This document shows positions 35,824-43,555 of a stretch of 64,000 nt of DNA, in pieces. The DNA lies in NCBI GenBank assembly GCA_016234745.1, contig JACRAR010000043.1, positions 92,702 to 156,701 of the forward strand, read 5' to 3'. This DNA is from Betaproteobacteria bacterium. Its GTDB lineage: Bacteria > Pseudomonadota > Gammaproteobacteria > Burkholderiales > Rhodocyclaceae. The translations under genes were made by a program, and so were the position numbers. Under the pieces are notes generated by a model. The model was given only the letters and a program-made list of their open reading frames with translations, made no database searches and was not told the origin of the DNA. How positions within the stretch are numbered: the first letter of the stretch is position 1; each line of letters begins with the position of its first letter.

Positions 35824-36249
35824 CTATTTCGCCAGTAGCACCGGGACTCGTGACAGGTGCAGCACCCGCGTGGCCACCGAGCCCAGTATGGCATTCTGCA
35901 GTGCACCATGACCATGGCTGCCCATGCAGATCAGGTCACAGTCCAGTTCTCCGGCGAGCTTGACGATGATCGCCGCAGGTTCGCCGACATGAATATGCGG
36001 GGTATGCGGCAAACTCGCCGCATCCAGCAACTGCCGCGCCGACGCCAGCATGCTCTCGCCTTCCTCGCGGTAATAACGTTCTAATGCGTCATGACCGACA
36101 TGCTGAGTTGCCAAACCCACAGGAATCGGCGGCTGCACGGTAAGCAGATGCACTTCAGGTTTGTTGGCAAACCACTGGACGTGATCGACCAGGCTGCGCA
36201 CGGCGCGCAACGAAATCTCGGAACCATCGACTGCCAAAAGGATTTTCAC
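35824..36249 (-). CDS. Universal stress protein, UspA family
   Basis: A 141-residue single USP domain. [11 protein letters not shown] at the N-terminus and the ATP-binding signature [30 protein letters not shown] (residues ~112-141) retain the GxxGxxxxxxxGS pattern, so it belongs to the ATP-binding USP subclass. It lies four bases upstream of copA and nine bases after the SafE-like gene, so it is part of the same transcript. Confidence 0.9.
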   Translation of the reverse strand: MKILLAVDGSEISLRAVRSLVDHVQWFANKPEVHLLTVQPPIPVGLATQHVGHDALERYYREEGESMLASARQLLDAASLPHTPHIHVGEPAAIIVKLAGELDCDLICMGSHGHGALQNAILGSVATRVLHLSRVPVLLAK

Positions 36250-36258
36250 GATTGCATT

Positions 36259-36960
36259 TTACACATGACAGATTCCTTGCCACAGCCGACCGCCCAGGGT
36301 GGTCGAGTTGATCAGGCCGAAAACACCGAACCCGGCCACCAGCAAGCCGGCGACAAAGCGCACCAACTTGGCCCGGACAAACTCCTGCAGGCGCTTCAGG
36401 ACCAGCCCCGCCAGCAATAGATTGGGCAAGGTGCCCAGACCGAATGCCAGCATCAGGCTGGCGCCACGCGTTGCGTTTCCGGCCAGCAGCGCTGCCGCCA
36501 AAACGCTATACACCATGCCGCAAGGCAGCCAGCCCCACAACATGCCCAGAGACAAAGCCTGCGAGAACGTGCGTGCAGGCAGGAAGCGCTGCGTGTAAGG
36601 CTGAATCCTGCGCCACCAGTTCTGTCCAATCCTCTCCAGAAAACCCAAGGTTTGTGTCAGGCCGATCAGATACAAGCCCAATGCCACGAGCATCAGATTG
36701 GCAGCAATGTATAGTCCCATTTGCACCGGAAGCACATCGTTGAGCAGCAGCCCAAGACTGCCGATCGATCCCATGACGGCACCCGCCAGGGCATAGCTCA
36801 GAATCCGCCCCGCGTTGTATCCCAGATGGAGTTGCCAAGCCTTGCTCTGCCCGGGCAGGTTCACCGTAATCGCGCTGACGATGCCGCCGCACATGACGAC
36901 GCAATGCGTGCCACCCAGCAGGCCGATCAGAAAAACTGAAATGAAGCCCGTGTCTGGCAT
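36259..36960 (-). CDS. SafE/UreH-like membrane protein
   Basis: A 233-residue protein with six or seven membrane segments. GLLGGTHCVVMCGGIVSA near the N-terminus holds a Cys-containing motif typical of the UreH/DsbD-like (sulfite exporter TauE/SafE annotated) family that is encoded with cbb3 oxidase and copper genes. LGMLWGWLPCGMVYSVLAAAL repeats the motif in the second half. A role in copper or redox handling for cytochrome oxidase assembly is likely but inferred from gene context: copA and hemN are the neighbours. Confidence 0.8.
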   Translation of the reverse strand: MPDTGFISVFLIGLLGGTHCVVMCGGIVSAITVNLPGQSKAWQLHLGYNAGRILSYALAGAVMGSIGSLGLLLNDVLPVQMGLYIAANLMLVALGLYLIGLTQTLGFLERIGQNWWRRIQPYTQRFLPARTFSQALSLGMLWGWLPCGMVYSVLAAALLAGNATRGASLMLAFGLGTLPNLLLAGLVLKRLQEFVRAKLVRFVAGLLVAGFGVFGLINSTTLGGRLWQGICHV

Positions 36961-37019
36961 TGGATGGATGGCGAACTGGAACGTTGGCGAGCCGTCATCC
37001 GGCTCCCTCTGTCAAGCGG

Positions 37020-38414
37020 CTAGATGACTTTGGAATAACGGGTGCGTTCGCGATCGGTCCGCAGATAGCGATCGAATACCATGGCAATGTTGCGTACCAG
37101 CATGCGGCCGCGTGGCTCCACGCTGATCCATTGCTTGTCGATCTTGAGCAGCCCGGCCTGCTCCATTTCGCGCAAGGCGGCAAGTTCCGGGGCAAAGTAG
37201 GACTTGAAGTCGATCAGATGGGCAATCTCGATCGATTCGATCGACAAGACGAAATGGCACATCAGCGCCTGAATGATCGAACGCCGCAACAAATCGTCGG
37301 CGACCAGTTCGATGCCGCGAACTACCGGCAGAATGCCGCGATCCAGGGAATCGTAGTACTCGTCAAGAGTCTTGACGTTCTGGCAGTAGGTCGGCCCGAC
37401 CTTGCTGATGGAGGATACGCCGAAGGCCATCAGGTCAGCCTCGGCATGGGTCGAATAGCCCTGGAAATTACGGTGCAAGCGTCCCTGCCGCTGTGCCACG
37501 GCAAGTTCGTCATCAGGCTTGGCAAAGTGATCCATGCCGATGAACACATAACCGGCATCAGTGAGGCGCCGAATCGCCAGCTGCAAGATTTGCAGCTTGG
37601 CATCCGGTGTCGGCAACTCGCTCTCAATGATGCGCCGCTGCGGTTTCGCCAGCCCCGGCAAATGCGCATAGTTGTAAATCGATAGGCGATCAGGCGAGAG
37701 CCGGATGATCTCTTCGAGCGTGCGGTTGAAGCTGATGACATTCTGCTTGGGCAAGCCATAGATCAGATCCACGCTCACCGACTTGAACCCGTTGGTTCGC
37801 GCCGCCTCGATCACCAAGCGTGTCTCGTCGAGAGTCTGGATGCGATTCACGGCTATTTGCACCGCCGGGTCGAAATCCTGCACACCGACGCTCATCCGGT
37901 TGAATCCGAGTTCGCCCAGCAGTGCCACGGTTTCCGCATCCACCTTGCGCGGATCGACCTCGATCGAATACTCGCCATTCGGCACGAGGCGGAAATGCTG
38001 GCGGGTCATGTCCATGAGGCGACGCATTTCGTCTTTGGAGAGAAAGGTCGGGGTGCCTCCGCCCCAGTGCAACTGCACTACATCATGCGACCCTTCCAGC
38101 GCAGCTGCCTGCATGGCCAACTCTTTTCCCAGATATTTCAGGTACTTTGCGGAGCGGCCGTGATCCTTGGTAATGATCTTGTTGCAAGCGCAGTAATAAC
38201 AGATGGTGTTACAGAACGGGATATGGAAGTATAATGACAGTGCTCGGCTGATGCCTCCAATGGTGCGGCGACCAAGCCACATGCAATAATCTTCGGCATC
38301 GAAGGCCTCGACGAAACGATCCGCCGTCGGGTAGGAGGTATACCTCGGACCATTGACGTCAAAACGACGAATGAGTTGCGGATCGAAAATCAGCTCTTGG
38401 TAAGTTGTAACCAT
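37020..38414 (-). CDS. hemN: Oxygen-independent coproporphyrinogen III dehydrogenase
   Basis: HemN is the radical-SAM enzyme that makes protoporphyrinogen IX without oxygen. From the ATG at 38414 (MVTTYQELIFDPQLIRRFD) the protein is 464 residues. CNTICYYCACNK carries the CxxxCxxC cluster motif, and the GGGTPTFL and YSIEVDPR SAM-binding segments follow. An FNR box (38491-38504) lies about 77 bases upstream, fitting induction at low oxygen. It is divergent from fnr. Confidence 0.95.
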   Translation of the reverse strand: MVTTYQELIFDPQLIRRFDVNGPRYTSYPTADRFVEAFDAEDYCMWLGRRTIGGISRALSLYFHIPFCNTICYYCACNKIITKDHGRSAKYLKYLGKELAMQAAALEGSHDVVQLHWGGGTPTFLSKDEMRRLMDMTRQHFRLVPNGEYSIEVDPRKVDAETVALLGELGFNRMSVGVQDFDPAVQIAVNRIQTLDETRLVIEAARTNGFKSVSVDLIYGLPKQNVISFNRTLEEIIRLSPDRLSIYNYAHLPGLAKPQRRIIESELPTPDAKLQILQLAIRRLTDAGYVFIGMDHFAKPDDELAVAQRQGRLHRNFQGYSTHAEADLMAFGVSSISKVGPTYCQNVKTLDEYYDSLDRGILPVVRGIELVADDLLRRSIIQALMCHFVLSIESIEIAHLIDFKSYFAPELAALREMEQAGLLKIDKQWISVEPRGRMLVRNIAMVFDRYLRTDRERTRYSKVI

Positions 38415-38490
38415 CTGCAGCAGTATAAGTGAGCAAACCTGGCAGCCAATGCGCCAAGCTGTAAGATGCCGTAACCATGTACAATTCGCA

Positions 38491-38504
38491 TTGACACAGA
38501 TCAA
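38491..38504. promoter_or_regulatory. FNR-type box between hemN and fnr
   Basis: TTGAC-ACAG-ATCAA matches 9 of 10 positions of TTGAT-N4-ATCAA. For hemN, class II spacing would put the start of transcription near 38456, with CATCTT as a weak -10. For fnr, the box centre lies 32 bases ahead of the TTG start, a position better suited to autorepression. Confidence 0.75.
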
Positions 38505-38529
38505 ACAGCCGCCTAGGACTGATCTCAAA

Positions 38530-39276
38530 TTGCATAAGCCCGAGAAACATATCATTCCGCTGACTCTGAATACGCTGAAGGCCGCTTGCTCGCAGTGCAA
38601 CCTGCGCGAGCTGTGCCTCCCTTACGGCTTGTCGGAACCGGAGATCGAGCAGCTTGACAGCGCGGTCGGTGCCCGTCGGCGCATCAAGCGCCAGCAGAAC
38701 CTGTATCGGGCGGGTGAGAGCTTCGAGGCAATTTACGCAATCCGCAGCGGCTTTTTCAAGACCGACGTGTTGCTTGAAGACGGGCGCAATCAGGTTACCG
38801 GTTTCCAGATGGCCGGCGAAATTCTCGGCATGGACGGGATCAGCGGAGAAGCCCACACTTGCAATGCGGTCGCATTGGAAGATAGCGAAGTCTGCGTCAT
38901 TCCCTTCAGCCAGCTCGAGCATTTGTCGCGCGAAATCCAGACCTTGCAGCATCACTTCCACAAAGTCATGAGTCGCGAAATCGTGCGTGACCATGGCGTG
39001 ATGATGCTGCTCGGTACCATGCGCGCGGAAGAGCGCCTGGCGGCCTTCCTGCTCAACCTGTCGCAACGCTTTACCGCTCGCGGCTATTCGCCCGCGGAGT
39101 TCCATCTGCGCATGACCCGCGACGAGATCGGCTCCTACCTGGGATTAAAACTCGAAACCGTGAGCCGTGCCTTTTCCCATTTCCAGGAAGACGGCCTGAT
39201 CAGCGTCCAGCAAAAGCACATCGTCATTCTGGACCACGCTGGACTGAAGCAATTGCTCAACCATCAGCCAAATTAG
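38530..39276 (+). CDS. fnr: FNR oxygen-sensing transcriptional regulator
   Basis: A [4Fe-4S] CRP-superfamily regulator. With the TTG at 38530 as start, the cluster cysteines fall at Cys20, Cys23, Cys29 and Cys122, exactly the Escherichia coli FNR numbering, and the FNR box upstream stays non-coding. An in-frame ATG at 38449 would put that box inside the gene. The HTH recognition helix reads LETVSRAFSHFQ and keeps the FNR Glu-Ser-Arg triad, so it should bind TTGAT-N4-ATCAA. A DNR-like paralogue follows 38 bases downstream. Confidence 0.9.
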   Translation: MHKPEKHIIPLTLNTLKAACSQCNLRELCLPYGLSEPEIEQLDSAVGARRRIKRQQNLYRAGESFEAIYAIRSGFFKTDVLLEDGRNQVTGFQMAGEILGMDGISGEAHTCNAVALEDSEVCVIPFSQLEHLSREIQTLQHHFHKVMSREIVRDHGVMMLLGTMRAEERLAAFLLNLSQRFTARGYSPAEFHLRMTRDEIGSYLGLKLETVSRAFSHFQEDGLISVQQKHIVILDHAGLKQLLNHQPN

Positions 39277-39314
39277 CGCCTGACGACGCCGATTTGCGGC
39301 CCAGTTGCGTTTTT

Positions 39315-40016
39315 ATGACTTCGAACAAACCAGACCGGCTCGATATCCCGCTGATCCTTTCCCAACTGCCGCTGTTCCGTGAACTTTCAAGCGAACAACT
39401 CGCGCTGGTCGCGGGAGTCACGCGCGAGAAACGCCTGGCCAAGGATGAAATGCTGTTTCAGAAAGGCGACCCGGCACATGGATTGTTCGTGACTGTGATG
39501 GGCCAGGTCAAACTCGCCTTTCCATCGAGTCAGGGCAACGAGAAAGTCGTTAGTATCATTGGCCCACGGCAGTGCTTCGGCGAGGCAGTGATGTTCATGG
39601 ATCGCCCCTATCCGGTCTTCGCCGAGGCGCTCACCGACACCCTGTTGTTGCACATTTCCAAATCCGCCATCTATGAACTGTTGCAGCGCGACGCCACGTT
39701 CGCCCTGCGCATGCTCGCCGGACTTTCTCTGCGGCTGCATGCGCTGGTGGATGATGTTGAATCCTATTCGTTGCGATCCAGCACTCAGCGCGTGATCGGC
39801 TATTTGCTGCAGCTTTGCGAAGATGAAGGCGATAGCGCGGGGGAAAAGACAGCCACCCTGCCCACTTCCAAACAGGTGATCGCTTCGCGCCTAAATCTCA
39901 CCCCGGAGACGCTTTCGCGCATCTTTCACGATCTTGCCGAAGCCAAGCTGATTTCCGTGCATGGTCGGCAGATCACGATTCACGATCTGCGCCGCTTGCG
40001 AGAATTCGATCTCTGA
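39315..40016 (+). CDS. CRP/FNR-family regulator without cluster cysteines (DNR-like)
   Basis: A 233-residue CRP-fold regulator. It has the cNMP-like sensor domain (KDEMLFQKGDPAHGLFVTVMG), dimer helix and an HTH with LTPETLSRIFHDL, which keeps the Glu-Ser-Arg triad and so predicts FNR-like boxes. It has no N-terminal Cys cluster. This fits the DNR/NnrR group that senses NO through heme. ATG 39315 is preferred to an upstream TTG. Its 3' end overlaps the convergent membrane protein gene by 44 bases. NO sensing is inferred, not shown. Confidence 0.75.
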   Translation: MTSNKPDRLDIPLILSQLPLFRELSSEQLALVAGVTREKRLAKDEMLFQKGDPAHGLFVTVMGQVKLAFPSSQGNEKVVSIIGPRQCFGEAVMFMDRPYPVFAEALTDTLLLHISKSAIYELLQRDATFALRMLAGLSLRLHALVDDVESYSLRSSTQRVIGYLLQLCEDEGDSAGEKTATLPTSKQVIASRLNLTPETLSRIFHDLAEAKLISVHGRQITIHDLRRLREFDL

Positions 40017-41286
40017 AATTCTCGTAGATACGCACCGCACCGATCAGGTTCCACTCCAGCCACAAGCACGCCAGAGCGAAAACCAATCCTGCCAGCGTGG
40101 TCAGCGGCGTCCACCAGATCGCCGCAAGCAGCAGTGCAATGGCGCTGAAATGCAACCGCATCTGACCGCGCATCGCCGCTTCAGGAATCATCTGCTTCAT
40201 GTTGGGCGGCGGCGCCTTGGGATCGCACAGCCGCTGCAGGTGCAACCAGTTGAGGAAGGGCATGATCTTGTAGAGCATGCCGATGATGATCGAGAGAAAT
40301 ACTCCGGGCAAGGCCAGAACGCCCAGCCACAACGCTGCGCGCGGGTGGCTGCCAAGTTGCGGAAAGACTTCGAAGATCACCCAGGAACAAACATAAACCA
40401 AGAGTGACAGCATGGCGACTCGCCAGTAGGCAAAAGTGACATCGGTAAGACGCCGCCGGCGCCGTGCCTGCAGCCAGAGCGTAGTGCACGCATACATTCC
40501 CGCCAGCAGCATGCCCAGGACCGACACTCCCGACTGCCAGGCCTGGGCTTCGCCATGTGGAGCGAGCAGCTGCATCGACCAAAGTATCAATACCGCAAGC
40601 AAACCTACCGGCAGGATGCGAGTCAGCCACACCGGGTAAGCCGGTGTCAATTGGAACATCGGCACCACCAGATAGGACACGCCGATGACCAGCATCAAGG
40701 CCCATCCGCCAAGTCCCCAGGCCACATGGACATTGACGAAAACCAGCAACGGGAATTCAGTCCGTTGCGTTCCCAAAACGCCGGCAAGAGTAATTCCCAG
40801 CAGCAAGGTAATCAACAACCCCAGTACCGCGAGCCGCAGCACATGGATGGTCATGCCGCGCGCAGGTGTATTCAGCAAGGCGAGCGCCATGACCGTCAGG
40901 AAAAGTCCCAGGGCAATCGCAAACACGCCGGCCGCCAGCAGGAAAAGCGCCGGCATTTCCAGGACAAAGGCCGAAGCAAGCAACACCGCTCCGGTCGTGA
41001 TTAGCGGATGGACCACTGCCGCCACCAGGCGCGGTCGCCAGATATTGGCTCCGGCTACCACCGCCACGAACTGCAGGAGCGAGCCGCACATCGCCTGCAG
41101 CATGAAATCGACGACGATCAAATGCGTCATCGCCAACGCACCCGATGACCAGCGCGAAACAAAAGCATCCTGCCCGTACCACGCGAGGATCAGGCCCGCC
41201 ACGATACCGAACAAGGGCGCGGTCAGGAAAAAACGGTAAGGCACCGAGATCGGCGGTGCCTGCTCGAAGGATAGTACTGGCTGCAT
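39973..41286 (-). CDS. 12-TM membrane protein, distant NnrS/heme-copper-oxidase-like
   Basis: A 437-residue protein with about 12 predicted helices and short loops. Membrane histidines occur in LAMTHLIVVDF, AAVVHPL and VNVHVAWGLGGW, a pattern reminiscent of heme-copper oxidase subunit I or NnrS, but the HH and HxH motifs of an oxidase are missing. It is not a catalytic oxidase on this evidence. It is encoded after DUF2249 and hemerythrin genes that start at an FNR box, and its end overlaps the DNR-like gene, so a role in nitrogen oxide or oxygen physiology is plausible. Confidence 0.55.
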   Translation of the reverse strand: MQPVLSFEQAPPISVPYRFFLTAPLFGIVAGLILAWYGQDAFVSRWSSGALAMTHLIVVDFMLQAMCGSLLQFVAVVAGANIWRPRLVAAVVHPLITTGAVLLASAFVLEMPALFLLAAGVFAIALGLFLTVMALALLNTPARGMTIHVLRLAVLGLLITLLLGITLAGVLGTQRTEFPLLVFVNVHVAWGLGGWALMLVIGVSYLVVPMFQLTPAYPVWLTRILPVGLLAVLILWSMQLLAPHGEAQAWQSGVSVLGMLLAGMYACTTLWLQARRRRRLTDVTFAYWRVAMLSLLVYVCSWVIFEVFPQLGSHPRAALWLGVLALPGVFLSIIIGMLYKIMPFLNWLHLQRLCDPKAPPPNMKQMIPEAAMRGQMRLHFSAIALLLAAIWWTPLTTLAGLVFALACLWLEWNLIGAVRIYENFRDRILASGADRES

Positions 41287-41359
41287 GGGAATCTACAATG
41301 CCAATTGAGTGGGATGTATGCGCGACTGGAATTGGCGCTGTGCCACGCCAAGTCGAGGA

Positions 41360-41581
41360 TTATGTCTTGGTGATACGGATTTCGTTGGTTCCGTCCTCTA
41401 GCCATCTGCTGCTGTATGGATAGCCGTTGCGGCGCAGGATCGTGTACAGCGGCACCGCTTCGCAATGCAGCAGCAAGTACAGGTCTTCGCCCGGCGCCAT
41501 CGTGTCCAGCGCCGCCAAAGCCAGTTCGAGAGGCTCGGGCGGCACCAAATCCCGGCCATCGATCACGCGCCGCTCGGACAT
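41360..41581 (-). CDS. DUF2249 / TusA-like small protein
   Basis: A 73-residue protein with the DUF2249 fold (VIDGRDLVPPEPLELALAALDTM, then LHCEAVPLYTILRRNGYPYSSRW). The family is related to TusA/SirA but here lacks the catalytic N-terminal Cys-Pro-x-Pro; Pro-Pro-Glu-Pro stands in that place. It overlaps the hemerythrin stop by one base (TGATG). DUF2249 proteins are often linked to hemerythrin and denitrification genes; function unknown. Confidence 0.85.
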   Translation of the reverse strand: MSERRVIDGRDLVPPEPLELALAALDTMAPGEDLYLLLHCEAVPLYTILRRNGYPYSSRWLEDGTNEIRITKT

Positions 41582-42027
41582 CAGGCGACCGCCAAGGTCT
41601 TGCTCAGTTGCGCATCCAGTTGCTCTAATTGTGCTCCAAGCGCCTTGTCACACATCGGGTAAAGGATGTTTTCCTCTTTCATATTGTGCTGCTGCATAAG
41701 AATCAAGAGGGTTTCGGCAACACCGGAGAAGGTATCTGCATCCTTGGCTTGCAGGGCGGCTTCGAGCTGATTGAGCAGATCGCGCATTTGCGCATGCTCC
41801 ATCCGCATGATCTGGGTCGGGCCGCCGCTCATTCCTGTGGTCTTTTCAAATGCCGGAAACAAGATGCTTTCCTCAGCCTCGAAATGCGCCAGCATGGCGC
41901 GGGAGAACCGCACCTGGGCGCCTTTGCAATCCTGCCACTGGCCGCTCTGCGCCGCTTCCTCGGCAACGGAAAAAAGCTCATCGCAATGTTTATGATGAGC
42001 GGGTAAGGTTTCGCTGATTTGGGGCAT
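41581..42027 (-). CDS. Hemerythrin HHE-domain protein
   Basis: A 148-residue four-helix HHE protein. Di-iron ligands are in HHKHCDELF, LAHFEAEESILFPAF, HAQMRDLL and LMQQHNMKEENILYPMCD. Such proteins bind O2 or NO or repair iron-sulfur centres. GAGGTTAAT precedes the ATG. It is the first gene of a three-gene operon and lies 65 bases downstream of an FNR-type dyad. Confidence 0.9.
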   Translation of the reverse strand: MPQISETLPAHHKHCDELFSVAEEAAQSGQWQDCKGAQVRFSRAMLAHFEAEESILFPAFEKTTGMSGGPTQIMRMEHAQMRDLLNQLEAALQAKDADTFSGVAETLLILMQQHNMKEENILYPMCDKALGAQLEQLDAQLSKTLAVA

Positions 42028-42056
42028 GGGATTAACCTCGGGAATAACGAGCCGCC

Positions 42057-42098
42057 ATTCTTCTCAATCCAGAGTCATGCCGCCTTGACCGCCGTCAA
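42057..42098 (-). promoter_or_regulatory. FNR/DNR-type promoter of the hemerythrin operon
   Basis: TTGAC-CGCC-GTCAA (42085-42098) is a perfect dyad and matches 8 of 10 consensus positions. On the minus strand AAGAAT (42057-42062, 4 of 6 to TATAAT) is at the distance expected of a class II site, with transcription starting near 42050. Confidence 0.7.
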
Positions 42099-42130
42099 GA
42101 TTGACGGGGTTCATCTCAATGCAATGAGGC

Positions 42131-42871
42131 CTAGGCCTTGAGGATGCCGACCTCGAGCCGGTCGAACCAGTCGATGAACCGTTTGACGTCTTCTCCCTGA
42201 TAAAGCGCGCCATGCTGCGGACACAGCATGTCGATGTCGAGCCGGGCCACTCGTTCGCACCAGTCGTGCTTGGCTTTCTCCGATCCCATCCAGCGGCGAT
42301 GGAATGCCTCGGCATGGCGGATGTGGCGGTCGAAATTTTCCACGAACAACCCATCTTCGCCGGTGGGAAGCAACGCGGCGCCGACATCGCCACAAAACAG
42401 AATTTTGGCCTTGGGATCGTACAGGTGCAGATTGCCCGAGGAATGCAGGTAATGCGCCGGAATGGCCTGCAAGCGCAGGCTGCCAACGAGGATGTCCATG
42501 CCGGCATCCGGAATCGATACGAAGGTTCCTGCCGTGCCTCCAAAATGGGGCACAAAACTCGTCCACAGCCAGCTCACATAGCATTTGATTCCCGGGTTGA
42601 ACTCCAGCCACATCGAGAGCGATGAAATGATGTCCGGATCCTGGTGCGAAGAAAACAGGGCCTGGATGCAACTCGGGTCATACTCGGCGCTGAGTGCCGA
42701 AAACACTGCCGGAAATATTTCCGCGCCGCCCGGATCGCAGAGAATCGCTGCATCATCACGCAGAATCAGGTATTCATTGGTGTCGATCATGTAGGCTGGG
42801 CGATTCGGATCACGCACGATGGCAATCCATTTGTGATTGCCGTCTTCGTATATTGTGCGCGTGGTTTTCAT
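42131..42871 (-). CDS. ODP-type oxygen-binding di-iron protein (MBL fold)
   Basis: A 246-residue metallo-beta-lactamase-fold protein of the flavodiiron-related ODP group, without flavodoxin domain. Likely metal ligands are His76, Asp78 and Asp80 in FSSHQDPDI, His140/His143 in PAHYLHSSGN, Asp162 in FCGDVG and His220 in CPQHGALY. In Treponema, ODP acts as the oxygen sensor for chemotaxis. It overlaps the MCP-like gene upstream by ATGA, which links the two functionally. Confidence 0.82.
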   Translation of the reverse strand: MKTTRTIYEDGNHKWIAIVRDPNRPAYMIDTNEYLILRDDAAILCDPGGAEIFPAVFSALSAEYDPSCIQALFSSHQDPDIISSLSMWLEFNPGIKCYVSWLWTSFVPHFGGTAGTFVSIPDAGMDILVGSLRLQAIPAHYLHSSGNLHLYDPKAKILFCGDVGAALLPTGEDGLFVENFDRHIRHAEAFHRRWMGSEKAKHDWCERVARLDIDMLCPQHGALYQGEDVKRFIDWFDRLEVGILKA

Positions 42872-43518
42872 GCGGCGGACTCCTCAAGGTGATGCTTGGT
42901 CAATTTTTCGAGGGACACTTGAACTTCACTGATGCTTTGTTCGAAATCGCTGGAAACCTGGGTCAAAGGTACTGACAGCCCCCCGCCGTAAGCGGCCTCG
43001 ATCTTGGCAGAACGCGCGAGCACACTACCGAGTTCGACCAATTGAACGGTATCCAAAATCATCTGAGTCAGGCGCCGGTTCACCACGTCACTTTGCTCCT
43101 GTCGCTCTGCCAGAATAGTTCCGAGGCGCGTATGCAGAAGCTGTTCGACCAACCTCTTCCCGGCACCGCTGCTGCTGCTGCGGGTAGTTTCAAGCGCACG
43201 GTTGAGTCGCGCCTGCTTGAGCAACGCGGTCACGGTATTCACACTCGAGTATGTCATTTCGCTGAGCGCCGCCATTTGCTGCTGCAGATCGATGGCAAAC
43301 CGCCGTAATTCGTTGGAAAGGACACCAAAGCCGAGCGCCGCCGTACCCGCCCGCTTGGCGAGGAATATGGCGTTCATCGCCATCAGATTGATGGTGAACG
43401 CCGCCGCAATCACCCGCTTGATCTCCTCGTTGATTCGGACAATGCGCCGCAACTGTTGCCCTCTGTTTTCTGTCTCTTTCATAGAGATACTTTCAGCCAA
43501 TTTTCTGTCTTCCTTCAC
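42868..43518 (-). CDS. Soluble, degenerate MCP-signalling-domain protein
   Basis: A 216-residue all-helical protein without membrane segment. INLMAMNAIFLAKRAGTAALGFGVLSNELRRFA (residues ~44-76) aligns with the chemoreceptor hairpin tip, keeping AxRAG, GFGV and NELR, but the usual Glu of the tip is replaced. There is no clear ligand domain. It shares an ATGA overlap with the ODP gene, so the ODP may be its input. The start is a GTG at 43518 with a weak ribosome binding site; ATG at 43482 is an alternative. Confidence 0.65.
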   Translation of the reverse strand: MKEDRKLAESISMKETENRGQQLRRIVRINEEIKRVIAAAFTINLMAMNAIFLAKRAGTAALGFGVLSNELRRFAIDLQQQMAALSEMTYSSVNTVTALLKQARLNRALETTRSSSSGAGKRLVEQLLHTRLGTILAERQEQSDVVNRRLTQMILDTVQLVELGSVLARSAKIEAAYGGGLSVPLTQVSSDFEQSISEVQVSLEKLTKHHLEESAA

Positions 43519-43555
43519 GTCATCGCGGCATGATAACGAATCATGCCCTCAATTT

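Noticed and set aside
39973..41286. Membrane protein as a cytochrome oxidase or NO reductase subunit I
   Set aside because: The copper and heme ligand motifs (HH and HxH pairs) are missing; only isolated membrane histidines remain.
42126..42137. Palindrome AGGCCTAGGCCT at the ODP stop codon
   Set aside because: Short, without T tract, and partly coding; too little to call a terminator or operator.
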